A stretch of 39,393 nucleotides of DNA from Alphaproteobacteria bacterium (GTDB taxonomy: Bacteria > Pseudomonadota > Alphaproteobacteria > GCA-2731375): positions 1-39,393 of the forward strand of contig JASLMH010000022.1 of NCBI GenBank assembly GCA_030746635.1, written 5' to 3'. Numbering within the stretch: the stretch's first letter is position 1; every line of letters starts with the position of its first letter. Positions 34,812 to 39,393 of the stretch are shown here, in pieces. The translations under genes were made by a program, and so were the position numbers. The notes under the pieces were generated by a model. It was not told the DNA's origin, made no database searches, and saw nothing but the letters and a program-made list of their open reading frames with translations.

Positions 34812-34839
34812 CAATGAAAAATAGCAAAGGAAAAACCTC

Positions 34840-35646
34840 ATGACCTACTTCTCAACCCCGAACCGTGGCCGACTTGGCGGCATCGCCATCGCTACCGCCG
34901 GCATCGCGCTGGTGGCGCTTTTCGCTCCATCCGGCGCCAACGCTTTGCCTCTGACCCTGATATCCCATGACGCCGTCGCGTCGAGCACGGCCATGGTGAA
35001 CGGCTCTACGCTCACCTCGGCGACCGATGTCGACGCTACGCCAACGGATACGTATGTGTTCGCGCACAGCGCTTCGGCTTCCGCTCCCGGCCCGTCACAG
35101 GCGCATGCAGACAGCCAAGCGGTTTCGAAGTCGTTCGACACGGCGAGCGAAACCGTCGTTCAATTCGAGCAGTACGCCCACTATTTCGGGTCCATTGAGC
35201 CGGGGGGACCCAACCCCGGTGGTGACGCCAGCGCCGATCTCAGCGCTACCTGGGTGTTCGAGTTGGCGGCCGTCAGCGTCGATGTCGTCTATGGCAACAC
35301 CTTTCTCGATCTCGGCGGTGCCTTCGCTGGCGGTTCGACCTTGCGCATCGAGAACCTCACCAGCAATGCGTCGATTCTCGACCTCGTCGATCCCGGACCG
35401 ATCCTACCGACCACGCTGAGCTTCACCGGTCTGATCGGCGACCTGATTCAGATCAGCTATTTCGGTTACGTCTCCGGCGCGGTCGCCTCGGGCGGCGACG
35501 TCTCCGGCTATCGGGATTTCTACGAACTGCGGTTCGCCGGCGCCGGATCACCTGCCAGCGGCAGCGTTCCCGAACCGGCCGCCGTCCTGCTGTTGGGACT
35601 GGGTCTGGTCGGGCTGGCCTGGCGCCGTCAGCGGAGCCGCGGTTGA
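34840..35646 (+). CDS. PEP-CTERM sorting domain protein (no. 5)
   Basis: Predicted 268-aa exported protein. The N-terminus MTYFSTPNRGRLGGIAIA leads into the signal helix, with likely cleavage near GANALP; the C-terminus is VPEPAAVLLL, a hydrophobic helix and RRQRSRG. The body is cysteine-free, rich in Ser, Ala and Asp, and contains repeated phrases shared with gene 6 (SILDLVDPG, TLSFTGLIGDLI). RBS AAAGGAAAAACC. Genes 5 and 6 are tandem paralogues with similar leaders and form a separate subgroup from genes 1-4, with a different upstream control element. Surface role inferred. Confidence 0.92.
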   Translation: MTYFSTPNRGRLGGIAIATAGIALVALFAPSGANALPLTLISHDAVASSTAMVNGSTLTSATDVDATPTDTYVFAHSASASAPGPSQAHADSQAVSKSFDTASETVVQFEQYAHYFGSIEPGGPNPGGDASADLSATWVFELAAVSVDVVYGNTFLDLGGAFAGGSTLRIENLTSNASILDLVDPGPILPTTLSFTGLIGDLIQISYFGYVSGAVASGGDVSGYRDFYELRFAGAGSPASGSVPEPAAVLLLGLGLVGLAWRRQRSRG

Positions 35647-35666
35647 TGGCAAGCAACAGGCATCGA

Positions 35667-35689
35667 CCAAGCCGCCTGTCACGGCTTGG
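35667..35689 (+). terminator. hairpin between PEP-CTERM genes 5 and 6
   Basis: CCAAGCCG and CGGCTTGG are perfect 8-bp arms with a 7-nt loop, 20 bp after the gene 5 stop and just before leader element B. There is no U tract, so termination may be partial or the structure may protect the mRNA end. Confidence 0.55.
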
Positions 35690-35698
35690 CCACCGCAA

Positions 35699-35755
35699 CG
35701 ATCACACTCCAATCACGCCCCTGCCCCAAGGTCTCGTCATCGGGCCCATTGCCCG
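35699..35755 (+). promoter_or_regulatory. leader element B: direct repeats plus hairpin (PEP-CTERM gene 6)
   Basis: ATCACA and ATCACG repeats with an 11-bp period, then CCCCTGCCCCA, then 12 bp, then a hairpin CGGGC-ccatt-GCCCG (35741-35755), then 26 nt to the ATG. Nearly identical to element A. Confidence 0.6.
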
Positions 35756-35781
35756 CAACAAAATAGCAAAGGAAAAACCTA

Positions 35782-36621
35782 ATGTCGTACCTATCAACCC
35801 CGACCCGTAGCCGCCTTGGCGGTATCGCCATCGCCGCCACCGGCCTTGTGCTGGCTGTCATGTTCGCCGCTTCGGGCCTCATGTTGGCGGCCGTGTTCGC
35901 CGCCTCCGGCGCCTACGCCGCACCGGTGATTCTGGTGTCGCACAACGCCACCGCATCCAGCTTTGCCATGATCCACGGCAGCTCGCTCGATCTGGAGAGC
36001 GACACCAACATCGGGCCGTTCGACCCCACCGTGTCGGCGATCAGCGGCTCCTCCGCCGGTCCCGGCGCCGGGCATGCCCGTGCCGATGGGGTGGCGGAAA
36101 GCACCTACTACAACACGGTCGGCGACACCGTCGTCATCTTCGACGTCGAGGCGTATTACTTCGCCCCGACCGCCCCGCCGTACGACAATCCGGGGGGCGT
36201 CGTGAACGCCGAACTCGACGCTACCTGGACCTTCGCGCTGGCCACGACCAGCGTCGATCTAACCTTCTCCAATCTCCATAACCCCAGCACCGGCGAGGTC
36301 ACGGGCACCGCCGCCTTGACCGTTGACAACGTCACCTCGGGGACATCGATCCTCGACCTGGTCGATCCCGGGCATGACTTTGGCACGACGCTGCATTTCA
36401 CCGGTTTGATCGGTGATCTGATCGAGATCGGCTTTTCCGGAATCGCTTCGGGAACGGTCCCGGCGAATGGCGGCAGCAAGTCCTATCGTGACTACATCCA
36501 ACTGCAATTCACCACCGCGGAAGCGACGCCGGGCACGCCGATGCCGGAACCGGCGACGGTCCTGCTGTTGGGGTTGGCGCTGGTCGGCATGGCCTGGCAC
36601 CGTCATCGGAGGCGAGGTTGA
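35782..36621 (+). CDS. PEP-CTERM sorting domain protein (no. 6)
   Basis: Predicted 279-aa paralogue of gene 5: MSYLSTPTRSRLGGIAIA leader, body with SILDLVDPG and TLHFTGLIGDLIEIGF, and the sorting tail MPEPATVLLL, helix, HRHRRRG. The signal peptide is lengthened by an internal repeat (VMFAASGLMLAAVFAASG), the result of a short DNA duplication around 35860-35910. No cysteines. The RBS is the same AAAGGAAAAACC as gene 5. It is followed by a strong hairpin at 36662-36691. Confidence 0.92.
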   Translation: MSYLSTPTRSRLGGIAIAATGLVLAVMFAASGLMLAAVFAASGAYAAPVILVSHNATASSFAMIHGSSLDLESDTNIGPFDPTVSAISGSSAGPGAGHARADGVAESTYYNTVGDTVVIFDVEAYYFAPTAPPYDNPGGVVNAELDATWTFALATTSVDLTFSNLHNPSTGEVTGTAALTVDNVTSGTSILDLVDPGHDFGTTLHFTGLIGDLIEIGFSGIASGTVPANGGSKSYRDYIQLQFTTAEATPGTPMPEPATVLLLGLALVGMAWHRHRRRG

Positions 36622-36661
36622 TGTCGTTCGACCATTTCCCAATCCCGCAGCAACGAAGCGA

Positions 36662-36691
36662 ATGGGGGCGCCAGAACCGTGGCGCCCCCAT
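36662..36691 (+). terminator. strong hairpin downstream of PEP-CTERM gene 6
   Basis: ATGGGGGCGCC and GGCGCCCCCAT are perfect 11-bp arms around an 8-nt loop, 40 bp after the stop codon. GC-rich and without a U tract. Confidence 0.6.
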
Positions 36692-36917
36692 GCTCGATGG
36701 GGGGCGCCGTTTCCATTGTCCTGCCAAGGCCGAGGCGCCGGCAATCGCCGAGCGGCCGCTTTCGCAGGCCGACGGAAAGGCTCCCCGGGTCATGGCCAGC
36801 GCGCGGCGGGTCATCCGAATGATACCGACGACCGCTGTATCGGCCCGATGAAGCAGCTTGGTCCGGCGATGATCGGGCTTCATACTTGGGGGCGTACAGG
36901 CCAGCGGATCGGTCTAC

Positions 36918-36936
36918 ATCGTTTCTTCAGAACGAT
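36918..36936. promoter_or_regulatory. ATCGTT-N7-AACGAT dyad before the GYD gene
   Basis: Perfect 6-bp arms ending just before the Shine-Dalgarno sequence GGGGAGG of the gene at 36951. It may be an operator or a small RNA hairpin; short arms make chance possible. Confidence 0.3.
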
Positions 36937-36950
36937 AAGGGGAGGCCAGA

Positions 36951-37274
36951 ATGCCAAGGTACATGATTCAGATACGCTACAGCGCCGACGCCGTGAAGGC
37001 GATGGTGGCGAAACCGTCGAACCGCAAGAACGCGGCGCGCCAGGTCACCAAGCAATTGGGCGGCAAGCTCGTCGATGCCTATTTCACTTTCGGCGATTGG
37101 GACGCGGTGGTGATCGCGGACCTCAAGAAGGACACGGACGCCATGGCTTCGGCGCTGGCGGTCGGCGCCGCCGGTGCCGGCTCGACCAAGGTGACGGTGC
37201 TGCATTCCATGGACGAGGCCACCGAGGCCATGGCCAAGGCCGGCAAGTTGAAATACCGGCCACCACAAGGCTGA
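36951..37274 (+). CDS. GYD domain-containing protein
   Basis: Predicted 107-aa protein of the GYD family, a ferredoxin-like alpha/beta fold of unknown function often encoded beside metabolic genes. The pattern MPRYMIQIRYSADAVKAM, the GGKLVDAYFTFGDWDAVVIADL strand-turn and the closing TKVTVLHSMDEATEAMAKA helix match the family. ATG at 36951 follows a strong GGGGAGG. It stands alone between a PEP-CTERM gene and a small relative of that group. Confidence 0.9.
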   Translation: MPRYMIQIRYSADAVKAMVAKPSNRKNAARQVTKQLGGKLVDAYFTFGDWDAVVIADLKKDTDAMASALAVGAAGAGSTKVTVLHSMDEATEAMAKAGKLKYRPPQG

Positions 37275-37417
37275 CCGCCGCCCGCCGCCCGGGGACGAAA
37301 GCGTGTTATCGGCCAGTCGATCGGTCGGCCGAGCGGCGCGATCAGGCGTCCCCGATCAACTGGGATTTCGTCCGGTCAGTTCCGGCGGGTGGGTCTTTCA
37401 CGCCTTTTTCACCGGAG

Positions 37418-37478
37418 CAATCACGCTTCGATCACGCCCCTGCCCCATATTGCGGTCATCGAGTCGGATGAACCCGAC
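37418..37478 (+). promoter_or_regulatory. leader element C: direct repeats plus covarying hairpin (small ORF)
   Basis: CAATCACG and GATCACG repeats with an 11-bp period, then CCCCTGCCCCA, then 15 bp, then a hairpin GTCGG-atgaac-CCGAC (37463-37478), 24 nt before the ATG. The stem sequence differs from elements A and B, but pairing is kept. Confidence 0.6.
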
Positions 37479-37502
37479 CAATGATGGGAAAGGAACCACC
37501 CG

Positions 37503-37640
37503 ATGACCAGCTTCATGACCCCGACCTGCCGCTATTTCAGCAGCGTCACCTTCGTCGCCATTGTCCTGTCCACGGTGCTGACCGGCGTTGCGTTGGTCGC
37601 CCTGTGGGGCCCGGTGCGGACGGTGATGTTCGGCGTCTAG
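37503..37640 (+). CDS. 45-aa small membrane/leader protein related to PEP-CTERM genes 5-6
   Basis: Reads MTSFMTPTCRYFSSVTFVAI and continues with a hydrophobic helix (TGVALVALWGP) to Val45. The start (MT-F-TP-R) and the TGVALVALWGP stretch align with the N-terminus of PEP-CTERM gene 5 (AGIALVALFAP). It has the same upstream control element, with AAAGGAACC as ribosome-binding site. It ends before any mature domain or sorting signal. It could be a functional small membrane protein or the remnant of a truncated PEP-CTERM gene; the intact frame and control region favour expression. Confidence 0.6.
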   Translation: MTSFMTPTCRYFSSVTFVAIVLSTVLTGVALVALWGPVRTVMFGV

Positions 37641-37701
37641 CCGGCCTCCCACTTGCGGCCCCTGGCGGTACCGGGGGGTCGTTGACGTCGGCGGACCGGT
37701 A

Positions 37702-38553
37702 TTACTCGTGGCGCAACAATATTCTTGCCCCGTGGGTTTTTTCCGGGGGTAGCTGACCAAGTGATGTCGAATTGTCTGTCCGCAGCATGACCTGAACCGG
37801 GGCTTCTCTTCTTTTGTCCACGACGGAATCCGGATCGAGAAATTCTTCGACCGGCAGCAAAATGAGTTTTACGCCGTCAAGCTCAAATTCCGCTCGATGT
37901 GCCCCGTCTTGGTTTGAAGTCGAAGCATCTCTTCCCAGGAGCTGTTGGTAATGGTTGATTGACGCCGCCAGGTCTTTCACCAGGTAGGAAACACCGGAAA
38001 TACCAAGCACGCCATTTTCATGCCTCGTATCGTCTTGGCTTACCTGTTGCTCCGGGACATAAGCATCCCGGACGAACGGCAGGTCGTCCGAGAAAGGCGA
38101 CATGATGTTCCAGCGGACCATGTCATCGTTGGGTTTCAGGCGATGGAACGGCATCGCCTTGGTGGTCTTCAACCCCCTCCGGTTCGCCTGTTCGGTATCG
38201 AGATCGATATCCCGCGAAAAAAGTGCGGAGTGAATGAACCCTTCCGGCGCGCGTATCGCCTCCGCGAAACGGTATTTGATGTGGTTGTCGGTGTTCTTCA
38301 AAACGAGATTTGGGATGCCCAGAAGAAGCAGCGCATTCAGAGTAACGGGCTTGATATAGGCAATGAGCTCGAGGAAGGTGCCATCCTGAAAATGAATCAG
38401 CGCATTGTGGGTAAATCCGGACGAATGCGCCCCGCCGTGGACGACCTTGAAACCAAGCGATTGGTAGTCGCGGATGGCGGCATCCAGATCGTCGACGCGA
38501 ATGACGACGTGTTCCAGCGCCAACTCGGACGCGGTTTCCGTCGCGGCGGTCAT
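37702..38553 (-). CDS. VOC/glyoxalase-like domain protein
   Basis: Predicted 283-aa protein with two vicinal-oxygen-chelate halves. The first opens LEHVVIRVDDLDAAIRDYQS and includes the His of ALIHFQDGTFLELIAYI; the second opens GISGVSYLVKDLAASINHYQ. It resembles the glyoxalase-like family (single chain of two paired modules) with a metal-dependent lyase or dioxygenase fold. Function unknown. Its ATG (38553-38551) overlaps the TGA of the TfoX-like gene by four bases, so the two are coupled. GC is somewhat lower than in the neighbours, which may reflect later acquisition. Confidence 0.85.
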   Translation of the reverse strand: MTAATETASELALEHVVIRVDDLDAAIRDYQSLGFKVVHGGAHSSGFTHNALIHFQDGTFLELIAYIKPVTLNALLLLGIPNLVLKNTDNHIKYRFAEAIRAPEGFIHSALFSRDIDLDTEQANRRGLKTTKAMPFHRLKPNDDMVRWNIMSPFSDDLPFVRDAYVPEQQVSQDDTRHENGVLGISGVSYLVKDLAASINHYQQLLGRDASTSNQDGAHRAEFELDGVKLILLPVEEFLDPDSVVDKRREAPVQVMLRTDNSTSLGQLPPEKTHGARILLRHE

Positions 38554-38909
38554 TTGCGGCCCTTGGCACCCTTGGCGGCGTCGGCCCGCAGGGCGGCGTC
38601 GGCGGCGCCACGTGCCCAATCGAGGATCTCGTCCTCGACGTCGAGGATGTCGTCGGGCACCCGCCAATAGGAGGTCAGCGCCGCCCGCCTGCCGTTGCGC
38701 TGGTAGGAGAAGGGCGCCATGCCGGCCGCCTCGTAGTCCGGCCGGTTACCGTCGTCGACCTTGAAGTAGATGGCATCGGCCGAGACCAGGGCGAACATCA
38801 GGCCGCGATAGAAGATGCCGACGCCGCCGAACATGCGCCGGCTTGTGACATGGCCCAGGGGTTCGAGCAGGTCCTCGACATAGGCCCGGTACTCGGGCGA
38901 TACCGCCAT
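38550..38909 (-). CDS. TfoX N-terminal domain protein
   Basis: Predicted 119-aa protein matching the TfoX N-terminal domain: AVSPEYRAYVEDLLEPLGHV, SRRMFGGVGIFYRGLMFALV, DAIYFKVDD, and SYWRVPDDIL. Full TfoX/Sxy acts in competence regulation, but proteins holding only this domain are common and uncharacterised. A Lys/Ala-rich tail follows. ATG at 38909 is chosen over longer frames because the family sequence begins there. It is the first gene of a two-gene unit with the VOC protein. Confidence 0.9.
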   Translation of the reverse strand: MAVSPEYRAYVEDLLEPLGHVTSRRMFGGVGIFYRGLMFALVSADAIYFKVDDGNRPDYEAAGMAPFSYQRNGRRAALTSYWRVPDDILDVEDEILDWARGAADAALRADAAKGAKGRK

Positions 38910-38936
38910 GGCTAAACTCTTTCCGAAGTTGGCCCA

Positions 38937-39008
38937 GCCACCCGCTCCCCCGTCCCAACCACCCATAGATGGTACCCTTGGGGTGGTTGGGACGGGGGAG
39001 CGGGTGGC
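38937..39008. terminator. 28-bp perfect inverted repeat, probable terminator or mobile palindrome
   Basis: Perfect 28-bp arms (starting GCCACCCGCTCCCCCGTCC) around a 16-nt loop that contains GGTACC. It lies between the end of the nitrilase-family gene and the start of TfoX, both on the minus strand. It is very stable but has no U tract; the perfect match over 28 bp suggests recent origin or constraint. Confidence 0.6.
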
Positions 39009-39037
39009 CCGGCGATTCCAGCCAAATCGGGCAAGTG

Positions 39038-39393
39038 TCAGGCCTCGTACAGGGGCACGTCTTCCTTGGCCTTGCCGATGGTCTGGTAGAGGTCCGGCCG
39101 GCGCTGATCCATCAGGGGATAGCGGCGCTTGACCTCCTCGGCGAAGGCCAGGTCGATTTCCGAGGTGATGACGCCCTCCTCGTCCGAGGCGGTGGCGACC
39201 ACGGTGCCCCAGGGATCGACGATCATCGAGCGGCCGACGAAGGCGATGCCCGACTTCGGTTCCACTCCGTATTGGCCGGAGGCGACCACCCAGCACTGGT
39301 TCTCGGTCGCCCGGGCGCGCAGGAAGAACTCCCAATGATCGAAGCGCGGGCTGAGGAAGGCCGAGGCGCAGACGATCACCTCCGCCCCCTTCA
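39038..39393 (-). CDS. carbon-nitrogen hydrolase (nitrilase superfamily), 3' part only
   Basis: The C-terminal 117 residues or so of a CN-hydrolase; the gene runs off the right edge and its start and the catalytic Cys motif are outside the window. Seen here: KGAEVIVCASAFL, HWEFFLRARATENQCWVVASGQ, GRSMIVDPWGTVVATASDEEG and SEIDLAFAEEVKRRYPLMDQRRPDLY, all typical of aliphatic amidase/nitrilase-like proteins such as omega-amidase or N-carbamoyl hydrolases. The exact amide or nitrile substrate cannot be told. The codon at 39379 is an internal GTG, not a start. Confidence 0.9.
   Translation of the reverse strand, partial: KGAEVIVCASAFLSPRFDHWEFFLRARATENQCWVVASGQYGVEPKSGIAFVGRSMIVDPWGTVVATASDEEGVITSEIDLAFAEEVKRRYPLMDQRRPDLYQTIGKAKEDVPLYEA

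Larger units (their letters stand above)
36622..36950. other. intergenic region, 329 bp, no gene seen
   Basis: Holds a terminator-like hairpin at 36662-36691 and a small dyad at 36918-36936. Short frames cross it but none has a ribosome-binding site or recognisable content. Confidence 0.6.

Noticed and set aside
1-39393. tRNA, rRNA, CRISPR array, prophage or complete IS
   Set aside because: No cloverleaf-like tRNA ends, rRNA-like blocks, regularly spaced repeats, integrase or transposase sequences were recognised by eye. Covariance or HMM searches were not possible.

Overview
The window is a GC-rich chromosomal segment that looks alphaproteobacterial, most likely Rhodospirillales-like. That placement rests on codon and GC character, several PEP-CTERM proteins with arginine-rich tails, and copies of an intergenic palindrome beginning TTCGAGACG that is common in Alphaproteobacteria. 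I see no rRNA, tRNA, CRISPR array, phage genes or complete insertion sequence. Most long open frames on the strands opposite real genes are GC-driven shadows and are omitted.

Left part (1-12.9 kb): an AhpD-like protein, then a PEP-CTERM gene, then a catabolic-looking block around a divergent promoter at 4775-4996. Leftwards run an SDR, an AhpD/carboxymuconolactone-decarboxylase-like protein and a flavin (LLM) oxidoreductase. Rightwards run two near-duplicate acyl-CoA dehydrogenases, a nitroreductase, an SCP2-type thiolase, an acyl-CoA ligase and a methyltransferase. A 262-bp palindromic MITE-like element and an alpha/beta hydrolase follow. The AhpD-like gene is split by an in-frame UGA placed exactly at the second cysteine of its EX11CXXC-XXXH motif, so I annotate it as one selenoprotein (2884-3987, minus).

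Middle (13-21.5 kb): a TIMP/NTR-like secreted protein of lower GC, three more PEP-CTERM genes, a DUF3179 protein, an HpcH/HpaI aldolase, a GMC oxidoreductase, a TetR regulator and a dodecin. All four minus-strand PEP-CTERM genes (745, 13884, 14946, 17267) carry near-consensus sigma-54 promoters with GG-N10-GC spacing. Three of them also have an IHF-like site and a conserved upstream block at fixed distances, which is the full layout of an enhancer-dependent regulon.

Right part (21.6-39.4 kb): two tandem giant (about 1420-aa) proteins, each with two ASKHA activase modules, a cysteine-rich linker, a DUF2229-like region and a 2-hydroxyacyl-CoA dehydratase/benzoyl-CoA reductase-like C-terminus. 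Each is preceded by a similar CTAA-N6-TTAG dyad. Next come an enoyl-CoA hydratase, an unusual fusion of a PLP trans-sulfuration enzyme to two NifU-like domains, and an ATP-grasp enzyme. Two plus-strand PEP-CTERM genes and a 45-aa miniature relative share a leader of 11-bp-phased direct repeats and a hairpin whose stem sequence changes but stays paired. A GYD protein, a VOC protein, a TfoX-like protein and the C-terminal part of a nitrilase-family hydrolase complete the window.

Taken together, the acyl-CoA ligase, dehydrogenases, hydratase, thiolase, flavin/NAD(P)H reductases and ATP-driven low-potential reductase-like proteins suggest degradation of a ring or branched carboxylic acid through CoA thioesters. 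The substrate cannot be read from the sequence. The PEP-CTERM genes belong to a separate surface/extracellular-matrix programme; no exosortase is inside the window.
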